From: Lachnospiraceae bacterium
GTDB lineage: Bacteria > Bacillota > Clostridia > Lachnospirales > Anaerotignaceae
NCBI GenBank assembly: GCA_028695945.1
Contig: JAQVIB010000003.1
Coordinates: forward strand, 1 to 32,337
DNA: 32,337 nucleotides
Direction of reading: 5' to 3'
Of the stretch, positions 1 through 8,488 are shown piece after piece (within the stretch, counting starts at the first letter, position 1; the number at the start of each line of letters is the position of its first letter). Under the pieces are notes generated by a model, which saw nothing but the letters and a program-made list of their open reading frames with translations, searched no databases and was not told where the DNA came from. The translations under genes and the position numbers were made by a program.

Positions 1-1
1 A

Positions 2-1687
2 CCGCTGTTGTTTATATTAGTAATGGCAGTTGCCATAATTATAAACATGGGAAGTAATATAATTTTTGGCACAATATCATTTTTTACCTTCAGCACGGCA
101 GCTATTTTGCAATTGGCTGTATCTATGGACTATTCAATATTTTTACTACATACATTTACCGCAAACAAAAATGCAGGTATGGATATTAAAGAGGCAATGG
201 AAAAGGCACTGCATGAGTCATCAAGCTCTATTTTTGCCAGTGGTGCAACTACAATAGTGGGCTTTTTAGCCATTGCACTTATGAAGTTTACAGTAGGTAA
301 GGACGTTGGTTTTGTACTTACAAAAGGTATTATTGTAAGTCTTGCAACGGTAATGCTTTTAATGCCGTCTTTAATTATCCGTTTTAACGATAGAATAGAA
401 AAATATGAACATAAGCCATTTTTTCCTAGTTTTGACGGACTTGCAAATGCAATGTACAAAATAAGAACTATTGTAGTAGTGGTTGCTGTTATTATGGCAT
501 TGCCAACTTACGTTGGGCAGGGAATGAACCATTTCCTTTACGGTGATGATGCCTTGGGTGCAGGCCCTGGTACCACTGTTTACGAGGATACAAAAAGGAT
601 AGATGATATTTTTGGCAAAAGCAATGTTATATTAGCCATAGTGCCAAACGGTTCCATTGTTAAAGAAAGAGAACTGACTGATGAGTTGGATGATTTGGAC
701 TTTACAAGCTATGCTCTTTCTCTTAGCGGAACACTTCCAGAAGGAATTCCAGAGGATTTTTTGCCACATGATATTGTAAAGGAACTTCGTACAGATAACT
801 ACGCAAGAATTATAGTTTCTATGGAAACGGCACAGGAAAGTGAATTTGCCTTTGAATGTAGCCAGAAGGTTGAAGCTATTGTTAATAAATATTACCCAGA
901 AGATGCCTATGTAATTGGTATGACACCAACAACTATAGATATAAGAGATATTTTAACCAAGGATTATAACTATGTAAGCATACTTTCTATGATTGGGGTT
1001 GCTTTGGTTGTAGCAATAACCTTTGGTTCGGCAGTAATGCCTTTATTGGTTATTATACCTATTGAGGTAGCAATTTACTTGAACATGACTATACCATACG
1101 TAATTGGAAGCACCATGCTTTACATAGGATATATAATAGTTAGCTGTTTACAGTTAGGAGCAACAATAGACTATTCCATTTTGTTAACCAACAACTATCT
1201 TGATGCAAGAAAGAAAATGGAAAAGCAAGAGGCCGCAAAGGCGGCAATAAGCAAAAGTGCATTATCTGTTCTTACCTCTGGCTCTATACTTACGGTAGTT
1301 GGCTACGGATTGTATTTTACATCAACTATTCAAGGCATTTCACAAATTGGGCATTTGGTAGGTCGTGGAGCACTTCTTTCAATGATGCTTGTACTTTCAT
1401 TGTTGCCAGCGTTGCTTGCACTTTTTGATAAGACAATAGAGAAACAGCAAGCAAAAAGCATTGAAAGAAAGGCAAGGCACAAAGCTTTTGTGGATAATCA
1501 TTTTTCTGCAATAAAAGCTAAAACAAATTCACTGCAGATTACAGGAAAACCAAAACAGAAAACACCACTGCTAACAAGTGGGAAAAAACCACTGCTTCTT
1601 ACGGGTGGCAAAAAACCATCGTTGCTTATGGGTAAAAAGCAAAAACAGATAACAGCTAAGGGAGGAGAAAAAGATGAAACTTTATAA
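2..1687 (+). CDS. MMPL/RND-family membrane exporter, 5'-truncated by the window edge
   Basis: The reading frame is open from base 2, so the start lies outside the window; the TTG at base 8 is simply an internal Leu codon. About 561 residues are visible. Two copies of the MMPL/RND motif around an Asp-Tyr-Ser in a membrane helix are seen (AVSMDYSIFLLHTF near residue 40 and GATIDYSILLTNNYLDARK near residue 390), each followed by several hydrophobic helices, with a soluble extracytoplasmic domain between them at roughly residues 180-305. MMPL proteins use proton-motive force to export lipids or other hydrophobic molecules; the substrate here is unknown. The C-terminal tail of about 70 residues is very basic and holds a short repeat (PLLTSGKK, PLLLTGGKK, PSLLMGKK). 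The gene overlaps the next one by 14 bases, so the two are probably translationally coupled. The family is confident; the substrate is not. Confidence 0.9.
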   Translation, partial: PLLFILVMAVAIIINMGSNIIFGTISFFTFSTAAILQLAVSMDYSIFLLHTFTANKNAGMDIKEAMEKALHESSSSIFASGATTIVGFLAIALMKFTVGKDVGFVLTKGIIVSLATVMLLMPSLIIRFNDRIEKYEHKPFFPSFDGLANAMYKIRTIVVVVAVIMALPTYVGQGMNHFLYGDDALGAGPGTTVYEDTKRIDDIFGKSNVILAIVPNGSIVKERELTDELDDLDFTSYALSLSGTLPEGIPEDFLPHDIVKELRTDNYARIIVSMETAQESEFAFECSQKVEAIVNKYYPEDAYVIGMTPTTIDIRDILTKDYNYVSILSMIGVALVVAITFGSAVMPLLVIIPIEVAIYLNMTIPYVIGSTMLYIGYIIVSCLQLGATIDYSILLTNNYLDARKKMEKQEAAKAAISKSALSVLTSGSILTVVGYGLYFTSTIQGISQIGHLVGRGALLSMMLVLSLLPALLALFDKTIEKQQAKSIERKARHKAFVDNHFSAIKAKTNSLQITGKPKQKTPLLTSGKKPLLLTGGKKPSLLMGKKQKQITAKGGEKDETL

Positions 1688-3899
1688 AAAGGAAACTGCC
1701 GTTTTAATGGCTTTAATTATAGCAGTATCCGCAGGAACTTCCTCGGCATATGCAGGAATGCCTGTGGCAACTGGTGACGAGGCGATGTATGTAAATTTAG
1801 ATTACTATGGAAAAGCGGAAAACGTAAGTGTTGTAAAAAGCTACAGCATGAACGGTACTAAGGAGGTTGTGGATTACGGCGATTACACCGACATAATTAA
1901 CATGACTAACTATGCTCAGCCAAAAACTGAGGACGGCAAGGTGAGTTTCAATTTTGATGAAAATGTTAAACGCTTCTATTTTGAAGGCAAAATGAAAAAC
2001 AATCAGGCAAATTTGCCTTGGAATTTTGATGTAACTTACAAACTGAACGGTGTGCCATTACAGGCTGATAAGCTGCCAGGTAAATCAGGGCTTGTGGAAA
2101 TTGAGATTCACGCTATTCCCAACCCTAACACTAATCCTTACTATAAAAACAACATGATATTACAAGTAGGTACAGCTGTAAATGCCGATGATATACTTAG
2201 CCTTGAAGCACCAGGAGCACAGATACAGTCACTGGGAAATAAAAAGGCAGTTTTGTTTATGGCAATGCCACAAGAGGAACAAACATTTATAATACGCATT
2301 GGCAGTGATGATTTTGAGTTTGCAGGGGTTGAAATGATGATGATTCCTGTTACCCTTTCACAAATGGAGGATATAAAGGAACTTAGAGAAACAAAGGAGA
2401 AAATTGAGGACTCTGCTGATGCAATGAGTGACAGCATGGATGTTATTTTAGATACATTAGATGGATTGCAAAATGGTTTTGCTTCCACAGTTACAGGGCT
2501 TAAAAGCCTTGATGAGGCAAGGGCAACCATAAGCAGTTCAAAAGGAAAGGTTTATGAAAGCGGAGATGTTGCCGCAGAAGATATTAAAGAATTTTCTGCC
2601 GCAATTGCACCACTTGTGCCACATATTGATAATTCTAAAACCATGTTAAATGAGGTGAATACCAGCCTTAACAAATCTGTTTCAACATTAAAAGAATTGA
2701 AACCACAGCTTAACGACCTTAGTGCAGCTTTGGAAAAAACCCAGACCGATGTTGACGGACTTAAAGCAATGGTTGAGGAAATGAAGGCAAACGAGAAGGA
2801 TAGAAAAGAATTATTTACTGAAGTGGTTTACCAAATGACATGCGTAAGCAAAGACATGGATGACCTTTATGACAATATGGATGACCTGGGTAAGGCAACG
2901 GATGACCTTTACGAACTTTTATGGGATTTACCACACATTGACAGTATTCCAATTGATACAACGGATATAAATCCAGCCGCTTTATCGGGTGCAGGTGTTT
3001 CGGATGTTGCAGGTGTATATATCACACTTTCAACCATACAAGGAAAGTTGAACGGAATTGCCAATGTTGTAAATGAAGACCTTGACGAGGTTAGCTCTAG
3101 TATTGAGGAGCTTAGAGGAAAAGCATACACCCTTACAAAACCTTTAAAAGACCTTACAACTACAGGTGCAAGTATTAGCAAAACAGGCGGAGACCTTACA
3201 GAAACCATGGCAAAGCTTACAAAGCTTACAGATAAATATATGACATCAGCAGATGACCACAGCGATGACATAGTTTCTCTTTTGGATAATGCCGACGAAA
3301 TTTGTGGAGTTGCAGGAAATGCAACGGATACATGCCAAACCCTTATAGATAACGTAGATGAGTTGAATGGAATTTTAAATGAGCATGAGGCGGGTATGGA
3401 GGAAACGGCTGGACAATGCAGTACCTTGCTTACAACCAGTGTAAAAAGTCTTGATGACACATATACTTTTGTTAAAGAATTTGAAGAAGTAGCAAAAACC
3501 AGTGGCAATTCTTTAGATATTGGAACACAGAAAACTATAACTGGCTTGATTTCAGCCTTGGAGGAGTCTATGACAGGTTTGGCACAGGCACCTGTATTGA
3601 AAAACTCAAAAGACAGTGTTAAAAACCTAATAGATGATGAATGGGATAAATTCAGCGAGGAAAAAAACGGGTTGCTAAACATTGATACCAGTGAAAGCCC
3701 TGTGTCATTTACTTCGTCTAAAAATACAGCACCAAAAAGCGTTCAGGTTATTGTTAGAACAAAGGAAATCACAAAAGATTCAGTGGAGTCGGACGTTGAC
3801 CTTGAGGCAATGAATGCAAAGGACAATGGAACTTTTTTTGGCAGAGTTGCAGGAATTTTCAAAAAAATTTGGAGCGGAATAACAGGAATTTTTAAATAA
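1674..3899 (+). CDS. Large exported coiled-coil protein coupled to the MMPL exporter
   Basis: 741 residues. A signal peptide is visible (KK, hydrophobic ALIIAVSAGTSSAYA, likely cleavage after AYA near residue 27). Residues about 30-235 look like a beta-rich domain; about 235-680 are long amphipathic helices rich in Asp, Glu, Lys, Leu and Thr, consistent with an extended coiled coil. The last 20 residues (near GRVAGIFKKIWSGITGIFK) form an amphipathic, basic-aromatic helix rather than a classical membrane anchor. GGAG at 1662-1665 lies 8 bases before the ATG, and the start is inside the end of the exporter gene, so this is likely its extracytoplasmic partner. I recognise no named family; the general layout resembles the long helical exported region of YhgE/Pip-type proteins, but that is only an architectural comparison. 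A partner or adaptor role for the exporter is inference from gene overlap. Confidence 0.85.
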   Translation: MKLYKKETAVLMALIIAVSAGTSSAYAGMPVATGDEAMYVNLDYYGKAENVSVVKSYSMNGTKEVVDYGDYTDIINMTNYAQPKTEDGKVSFNFDENVKRFYFEGKMKNNQANLPWNFDVTYKLNGVPLQADKLPGKSGLVEIEIHAIPNPNTNPYYKNNMILQVGTAVNADDILSLEAPGAQIQSLGNKKAVLFMAMPQEEQTFIIRIGSDDFEFAGVEMMMIPVTLSQMEDIKELRETKEKIEDSADAMSDSMDVILDTLDGLQNGFASTVTGLKSLDEARATISSSKGKVYESGDVAAEDIKEFSAAIAPLVPHIDNSKTMLNEVNTSLNKSVSTLKELKPQLNDLSAALEKTQTDVDGLKAMVEEMKANEKDRKELFTEVVYQMTCVSKDMDDLYDNMDDLGKATDDLYELLWDLPHIDSIPIDTTDINPAALSGAGVSDVAGVYITLSTIQGKLNGIANVVNEDLDEVSSSIEELRGKAYTLTKPLKDLTTTGASISKTGGDLTETMAKLTKLTDKYMTSADDHSDDIVSLLDNADEICGVAGNATDTCQTLIDNVDELNGILNEHEAGMEETAGQCSTLLTTSVKSLDDTYTFVKEFEEVAKTSGNSLDIGTQKTITGLISALEESMTGLAQAPVLKNSKDSVKNLIDDEWDKFSEEKNGLLNIDTSESPVSFTSSKNTAPKSVQVIVRTKEITKDSVESDVDLEAMNAKDNGTFFGRVAGIFKKIWSGITGIFK

Positions 3900-3910
3900 T
3901 GGATAAAATA

Positions 3911-4130
3911 TTTTGGGCGTTGCCCAAACCCACTTGCTTTTTGAAAAAAGCAAGACCAAAACTTTCATTAAAACCGCATATACATGCGGTTTTAGATGGG
4001 TTAAGGTGGCAATGGCAAAGACGTGCCATCTGTCCCGCAGGGCAGTTTTGCAAAGCAAAGTGCTGACAGAAAACCTTTATTAGTGTTTGAGGGCTAAGCT
4101 CTCAAGGGTTTAGATGGGTTAAGGGTTTAA
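3911..4130 (+). repeat. Dispersed hairpin-rich repeat, copy 1
   Basis: Begins 12 bases after the preceding stop codon. In order it holds: TTTGGGC-GTT-GCCCAAA (3912-3928); a stem CTTGCTTTTT / AAAAAAGCAAG (3933-3954); AAACCGCAT-ATAC-ATGCGGTTT (about 3971-3993); one unit of the 62-base block that is tandem in copy 3 (about 4009-4068, with GGCA/TGCC and CTGTCC/GGGCAG stems); and TTGAGGG / CTCTCAA (4086-4105). A 16-base direct repeat, TTTAGATGGGTTAAGG, occurs at 3991-4006 and 4109-4124. No convincing coding capacity is seen. It may also act as a terminator for the gene upstream. Confidence 0.85.
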
Positions 4131-4230
4131 TTTTGTATTAAATATGAGGGGTTTTAGGAATGAATAATTCTTAAAGCTCCAGTTTTTTTGTAGAAATTCA
4201 GGGCGTATTTAGTAAAAACACCGTATTTAC

Positions 4231-4258
4231 TGTACATTTTTAGAATAAGTGCTATACT
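4231..4258 (+). promoter_or_regulatory. Putative sigma-A promoter of the CapA-like gene
   Basis: TGTACA (-35, 4/6 match) at 4231-4236, 16 bases, then TATACT (-10, 5/6) at 4253-4258, 28 bases before the start codon. An imperfect dyad (AGTAAAAAC - ACC - GTATTTACT, 4211-4231) abuts the -35 and could be an operator. Confidence 0.55.
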
Positions 4259-4286
4259 TAAATTGCAATAAAAAGGAGAGATATAA

Positions 4287-5525
4287 ATGAAAAAATACCT
4301 TATTTATATATTGTTTATTTTGGCAGTGATATCTACCTTTGCCTTTAGTGGGTGCGGGAAAAGGAAAGTGCCTGTAAGTGCAACGCCACAGCCTGTTAAA
4401 GAGGAGGTTGTTCAGCAGGGAGAAGAATTGCCACCACCTAAAGAGGACGTAATTAAAAAAGCAAAGCTAACCGTAACAGGAGATTTAATGGTACATAGCT
4501 GGCAGTATAACGAGGCATATAATAAGGAAACAGGAGCTTATGATTTTTCCCATAATTTCAGTGAAATAAAGAAGTATTTTACTGAAAGTGACTTGGTTAT
4601 TGGAAATTTGGAAACTGTTTTTGCAGGGGAAGATAAAGGCATAAGCGACTACCCTAGTTTTAATACACCAGACTCCTTTGCCAAAGCATTGAAAGAGGCA
4701 GGTTTCAATTTGCTTACCACTGCAAACAATCACTGTATGGACAAGGGAACAGATGGGCTTAACCGAACCATTAAAGTTTTAGATGACCTTGGTATAGACC
4801 ATTTTGGAACATATTTAAGCAAAGAACAGAGAGATTCCATACTTGTTAAGGATGTAAATGGTATTAAAATTGCTTTCCTTTCATATACTTATGGCACAAA
4901 TGGGATACCTGTGTCATCAGAATACAGCGTTAACCGTATAGATGGCGGAAATATGGAGGCGGACATTAGCCGTGCTAAGGGTATGGCAGACCTTGTAGTT
5001 GTTATGCCACACATGGGAACTGAGTATGAAGAAACTGTTAGAGATGAATATAAGGCTTTGGCGGATAAAATGTTTGACGCAGGTGCAGATATAATTTTGG
5101 CAAGCCACCCACATGTGCTTCAGCCTATGGAATACAGAACGATAACAAATCCAGATGGAACAACAAGAGATGGCTTCATAATCTATTCTCTTGGGAATTG
5201 CATTTCATCACAAACTACACCGCCAAGAAACGCAGGTGTTATATTGAACCTTGAAATTCAACAGCTTAATGATGATAAGCCAGAGATTAAACAGGTAAGT
5301 GTAATACCTATATGGACTCAGTTTAGGAATGTTAAGGAAGAGGACCATTTTATAGTTCGAAGTGTTTACGATATGCTTAGCCTCAGTGATGATGAGCTTA
5401 AAGCTACAGTTAGGGCAAAAGATATAAAACGCCTAAAGGAAATACAGGTGCAGTCCACCAAAACCCTTTTAGGCTATGAAGTGCCTATAGAGGAAATTAA
5501 ACCAGAATATATATTTGAACGCTGA
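4287..5525 (+). CDS. CapA-family metallophosphatase-like lipoprotein
   Basis: 412 residues, of usual length for this family. The N-terminus is a lipoprotein signal (MKKYLIYILFILAVISTFAFSGC), with the lipobox Cys near residue 23, followed by a Pro/Glu/Gln-rich linker to about residue 55. The PGA_cap (CapA) fold is recognised by TGDLMVHS (near residue 69), NLETVFAG, TTANNHCMDKGTDGLNRT (the NNH motif), VVMPHMGTEYE and ASHPHVLQPMEY, which together supply the metal-site Asp, Asn and His residues of calcineurin-like enzymes. Family members occur in poly-gamma-glutamate and capsule loci, but many are lone surface lipoproteins of unknown substrate. No capB/capC partners are seen here, so a capsule role is not supported. 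The start is set by AAAAAGGAGAG, 8-9 bases upstream, and the gene has its own promoter. Confidence 0.9.
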   Translation: MKKYLIYILFILAVISTFAFSGCGKRKVPVSATPQPVKEEVVQQGEELPPPKEDVIKKAKLTVTGDLMVHSWQYNEAYNKETGAYDFSHNFSEIKKYFTESDLVIGNLETVFAGEDKGISDYPSFNTPDSFAKALKEAGFNLLTTANNHCMDKGTDGLNRTIKVLDDLGIDHFGTYLSKEQRDSILVKDVNGIKIAFLSYTYGTNGIPVSSEYSVNRIDGGNMEADISRAKGMADLVVVMPHMGTEYEETVRDEYKALADKMFDAGADIILASHPHVLQPMEYRTITNPDGTTRDGFIIYSLGNCISSQTTPPRNAGVILNLEIQQLNDDKPEIKQVSVIPIWTQFRNVKEEDHFIVRSVYDMLSLSDDELKATVRAKDIKRLKEIQVQSTKTLLGYEVPIEEIKPEYIFER

Positions 5526-5559
5526 TATAAAATATTAAATAATAATTGTTATTGACTAC

Positions 5560-5588
5560 TAGACATTTTTTATGGTTTGTGGTATAGT
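5560..5588 (+). promoter_or_regulatory. Putative sigma-A promoter of desulfoferrodoxin gene, extended -10
   Basis: TAGACA (-35, 5/6) at 5560-5565, 17 bases, TATAGT (-10, 5/6) at 5583-5588, preceded by TGG giving the extended -10 form TGnTATAGT. A good promoter for a strongly expressed stress gene. Confidence 0.7.
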
Positions 5589-5638
5589 AAAGAAGTAACA
5601 GAAAATAATATTTTTTTACTTAAGAAGGAGTGAACAAT

Positions 5639-6019
5639 ATGAGCGAAACTAAGTTTTTTGTCTGTAAGCATTGTGGTAACTTAATTGGAATGATAGAGAA
5701 TTCTGGTGTACCTATTGTGTGTTGTGGTGAGAAAATGACCGAGCTTGTTGCGAATACTGTAGATGCTAGCCTTGAAAAACATACTCCAGTTGTTAATGTA
5801 AACGGTGACAAAGTTGAAGTTGTAGTTGGAAGTGTTGAACACCCAATGCTTGAAGAGCATTTCATTAAATGGATTTATCTTGAAACAAAGAAGGGCGGAC
5901 AAAGAAAAGCTCTTAAACCAGGTGAAGCACCTAAGGCAACATTTGTTGTTACCGATGATGAACCTGTAGCTGTTTATGCATACTGCAATTTGCATGGCTT
6001 ATGGAAAACTGTAATCTAA
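5639..6019 (+). CDS. dfx: Desulfoferrodoxin (superoxide reductase, two-iron-centre type)
   Basis: 126 residues, the usual length. Reduces superoxide to hydrogen peroxide in the cytoplasm without making oxygen, a standard defence of anaerobes. The N-terminal desulforedoxin domain has all four Cys ligands of centre I (C9, C12, C28, C29). The superoxide reductase domain has the centre II ligands H48, H68, H74, C116 and H119, and the E46-K47 pair next to the first His ligand, so the protein looks fully active. A GTG at 5630 is in frame but lies within the ribosome binding site AAGAAGGAG (5622-5630); the ATG at 5639 is correctly spaced and is preferred. Monocistronic, between its own promoter and a perfect terminator. 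The electron donor (usually rubredoxin) is not encoded nearby. Confidence 0.96.
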   Translation: MSETKFFVCKHCGNLIGMIENSGVPIVCCGEKMTELVANTVDASLEKHTPVVNVNGDKVEVVVGSVEHPMLEEHFIKWIYLETKKGGQRKALKPGEAPKATFVVTDDEPVAVYAYCNLHGLWKTVI

Positions 6020-6062
6020 GAAAAGGCCTATTAACTTAAATCATGGCTTACTTAATCTAAAG

Positions 6063-6096
6063 AAAAAACCGTTGGGTAATTACCCAACGGTTTTTT
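6063..6096 (+). terminator. Rho-independent terminator after desulfoferrodoxin
   Basis: A perfect 34-base dyad: stem ACCGTTGGGTAA / TTACCCAACGGT flanked by A6 and T6, so it should work in both directions. Confidence 0.95.
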
Positions 6097-6135
6097 ATAT
6101 GAATCCAATTCGCAGAAAGCACATTTTATGTATGT

Positions 6136-6165
6136 TTGAACAAACAGTAAAGACTATGGTATAAT
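6136..6165 (+). promoter_or_regulatory. Putative sigma-A promoter of the small exported protein gene
   Basis: TTGAAC (-35) at 6136-6141, 18 bases, perfect TATAAT (-10) at 6160-6165, 26 bases before the ATG. Confidence 0.65.
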
Positions 6166-6191
6166 AATATGAAAAGGAGGTTAATTATTTC

Positions 6192-6584
6192 ATGAACAAA
6201 AATAGAGTAGTTAGTTTTATTTTATTGTGTGCTTTAATTATATCTTTAGCAACAAATATTTACACGGCAACAACCCATAAAAATTATTCGGGCAATATAG
6301 TTGGTACGTATTGTTATGGAGAGGAAAAAGACAATGGTGAATACTTAACATTCCTAGACGATAAAACATACATTCATTATAAGCAATTTAGTGTTTTGGA
6401 TGAGGGGAATTACTTTGAAGATTATGAAAATATATATATTCTAAAGGCGAATGAACAATCAAATGAAACTAAAATTATTTTTATTGGAGATATGATATAT
6501 TATAATAATGCTGATAACGATATTAAGGTATACAAAAAAATATCAAATACACCAATGCTTATAAATATAAATAATAATCAATAA
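6192..6584 (+). CDS. Small exported or membrane-anchored protein of unknown function
   Basis: 130 residues. The first 27 contain a basic start (MNKNR) and a hydrophobic helix (VVSFILLCALIISLATNIYTA), either a signal peptide or a single membrane anchor. The remainder (about residues 35-115) alternates short polar and aromatic stretches (GTYCYGE, YLTFLDDKTYIHYKQF, GNYFEDYENIYIL) as in small beta-sheet, lipocalin-like extracellular domains, but I do not recognise a family. A single Cys is near residue 41. AAAAGGAGG lies about 11 bases before the ATG, and the gene has its own -10/-35. It converges with the MATE gene downstream. Function unknown. Confidence 0.75.
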   Translation: MNKNRVVSFILLCALIISLATNIYTATTHKNYSGNIVGTYCYGEEKDNGEYLTFLDDKTYIHYKQFSVLDEGNYFEDYENIYILKANEQSNETKIIFIGDMIYYNNADNDIKVYKKISNTPMLININNNQ

Positions 6585-6638
6585 ACAGAACAAAGGGCTA
6601 TCTATTGGCAAGTATAAAATAGAGACTTAAATTGAAAA

Positions 6639-6668
6639 AACCCACCAGCTAAGCTTAACTGGTGGGTT
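6639..6668 (-). terminator. Terminator of the marR-MATE operon
   Basis: AACCCACCAG / CTGGTGGGTT, a perfect 10-bp stem with a 10-base AT-rich loop. On the minus strand it is followed by a run of T, so it chiefly ends the MATE transcript; it may also stop the convergent plus-strand gene. Confidence 0.85.
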
Positions 6669-6671
6669 ATA

Positions 6672-8012
6672 TTATGCTAAAATTTTTTCTTCTTTTGGGT
6701 GTGTAACTTTGTAATATAAAAATAACGAAAGAAGAGTGGAACAAATATCAGCAGTTGGCTGTGCGTAAACCAAGCCATTAAGTCCAATTAATGCATTGGA
6801 TATTATAAGCACAGGCAAGAATATAATTCCCTGGCGAGATACAGATAAAATCATAGATGGTACAGCTTTGCCCATTGCCTGAAACGTATTAACCATGAGG
6901 AACAGACAGCCCATAAACGGAACAGAAACAATGTTTACCCGAAGAAACCCTGTACCTATGGCAATAACCTCAGCGTCCTTTAAAAAAGCACCAATGATAT
7001 AAGGGCTGGCAGAAAACATAAGTATTGTAAAAACAATGCCAATGGTTGTGCCTGCAATGCTTGTGGTACGAATTACACCATGCAGACGGGTATGATTTCC
7101 AGAAGCATAGTTATAGCCTATTAAAGGCTGAACACCCTGTGCAAGACCGATTAAAAGCATAACAGGCAACATAGTTGCTTTAGACACAATGCCTAAAGCG
7201 GCAACCACATTATCTCCATAGCTAGCGGCAAAATTGTTAAGAACTATGTTTGAAAAACTTATCAATATAGTGTTAAGTGAAGCAGGCAGTCCAATTGAAA
7301 ATATGTTTCTCATAATTTCGCCGCTTATTTTGCAATCGCTAGGCAGAACAGAAAGGTTCTTGCTTTTTTTAAGCATGTAAAAAATGTAGTAAAGCACAGA
7401 CACAATATTGGCAAAGATGGTTGCATATGCCGCACCAGCAACACCCATTTTTAAAGTCAAAATAAGTATAGGGTCTAATATTATGTTTATAACTGTGCCA
7501 AGCATCATGCCAAGCATTGCATTTTTTGCCGCACCCTCTGCCCTAATGGTTTGTCCAAGGGAAAAGCTTAGAATAACAAATGGTGCTCCGCCTATAATGA
7601 TTACAAGGTAGCTTTTTGCAAAATCGAAGGTTTTTTCGCTTGCACCAATAGCATTTAAAATTGGGTTTATTCCTAAAAGACCTGCAATTATGCAAAAAAT
7701 TCCTAATGCAAAAGCAGAGTAAAATGCCACGGAGCTTGCATTCATACATTGTTCAGTTCGTTTTTGACCAAGCAAGCGTGATATGTACGAGCCACCGCCA
7801 ATACCGAAAATACTGCCCAAAGACATAAGGCACATGAAAATAGGCATTGCAATGGTAACTGCCGCAACTTGGTTTGCATCTTTAAGCTGACCAACAAAAA
7901 AAGTGTCTGCAAGGTTGTAGATAATTGTAACAAGCATACCAAGCATAGTTGGCAGGGCTAGTTTTATAATTGCCTTTGGAATAGGCAGGTTTTCAAAAAT
8001 TTCGTTTTCCAT
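6672..8012 (-). CDS. MATE-family multidrug efflux transporter
   Basis: 446 residues, the normal length for MATE (NorM/DinF/MepA) antiporters, with about 12 hydrophobic segments in two similar halves. The N-terminal pattern (IPKAIIKLALPTMLGMLVTIIYNLADTFFVGQL) is typical of the clostridial MepA-like branch. It should export cationic drugs or dyes in exchange for sodium or protons. TAGGAGG is correctly spaced upstream of the ATG. It starts 11 bases after the marR stop, so the two form an operon in which the regulator presumably controls its own pump, as for MepR/MepA. The actual substrates cannot be read from sequence. Confidence 0.95.
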   Translation of the reverse strand: MENEIFENLPIPKAIIKLALPTMLGMLVTIIYNLADTFFVGQLKDANQVAAVTIAMPIFMCLMSLGSIFGIGGGSYISRLLGQKRTEQCMNASSVAFYSAFALGIFCIIAGLLGINPILNAIGASEKTFDFAKSYLVIIIGGAPFVILSFSLGQTIRAEGAAKNAMLGMMLGTVINIILDPILILTLKMGVAGAAYATIFANIVSVLYYIFYMLKKSKNLSVLPSDCKISGEIMRNIFSIGLPASLNTILISFSNIVLNNFAASYGDNVVAALGIVSKATMLPVMLLIGLAQGVQPLIGYNYASGNHTRLHGVIRTTSIAGTTIGIVFTILMFSASPYIIGAFLKDAEVIAIGTGFLRVNIVSVPFMGCLFLMVNTFQAMGKAVPSMILSVSRQGIIFLPVLIISNALIGLNGLVYAQPTADICSTLLSLFLYYKVTHPKEEKILA

Positions 8013-8023
8013 ATAAGTTCCTC

Positions 8024-8476
8024 CTAAGATGTTTGATTCTCCAAATTTTCAAGTCCACGTTGTAAAAGGTTTGCAAACATATCCTTTTCATCGTCACTCA
8101 TTCCCTCCACCAGCTTGTTTTCAATGGATTTTAGTACCTGTTTAATTTCAGGTATACTTTTTTGTGAAGTAGGCGTGAGTATAAGTTTTTTAATACGCCT
8201 ATCTTCTGGGCAACTTTCCCTTAAAATTAGCTCCTTTTTTTCAAGATTATTAAGAAGACTTGTAATAGACGAGCGTCTAATTTGAAAAACCTCTTCTAAT
8301 TCATTCTGAAAAACGTCTCTTACCGTGGATTTATCGTTGATGTAGCATAAAATTTTACCCTGCTGGTGGGTTACGTTTTTATGCTCTAAAGCAGCATCCA
8401 TCATTAAAAACATGTAGTTGGTTATTCTACGCATATATGCACCATACAAAAAGTTGTTGTCGCCGTCAGTAATCAT
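8024..8476 (-). CDS. MarR-family transcriptional regulator of the adjacent MATE pump
   Basis: 150 residues from the ATG at 8476; an in-frame ATG two codons earlier (8482) lies almost on top of the AAAGGAG ribosome binding site, so the second ATG, 7 bases away, is preferred. The winged-helix core is visible: a helix with NVTHQQGKILCYI, then VRDVFQNELEEVFQIRRSSITSLLNNLEKKELI as the recognition region, and the wing ESCPEDRRIKKLILTP, which carries the usual D-x-R of MarR wings. Helices at both ends would form the dimer. It is the first gene of the marR-MATE operon, and an 18-base perfect dyad between its promoter and start is the likely autoregulatory site. The ligand is unknown. Confidence 0.92.
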   Translation of the reverse strand: MITDGDNNFLYGAYMRRITNYMFLMMDAALEHKNVTHQQGKILCYINDKSTVRDVFQNELEEVFQIRRSSITSLLNNLEKKELILRESCPEDRRIKKLILTPTSQKSIPEIKQVLKSIENKLVEGMSDDEKDMFANLLQRGLENLENQTS

Positions 8477-8488
8477 GCCCATTCTCCT

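Noticed and set aside
2909..3682. 257-codon open frame antisense to the coiled-coil protein gene
   Set aside because: Ser/Phe/Val-rich shadow of an Asp/Lys/Leu/Thr-rich coding strand; no ribosome binding site and it would lie wholly within a clear gene.
3780..4058. Minus-strand 92-codon frame over repeat copy 1
   Set aside because: Runs from the repeat into the end of the coiled-coil gene with no ribosome binding site; a by-product of the repeat sequence.
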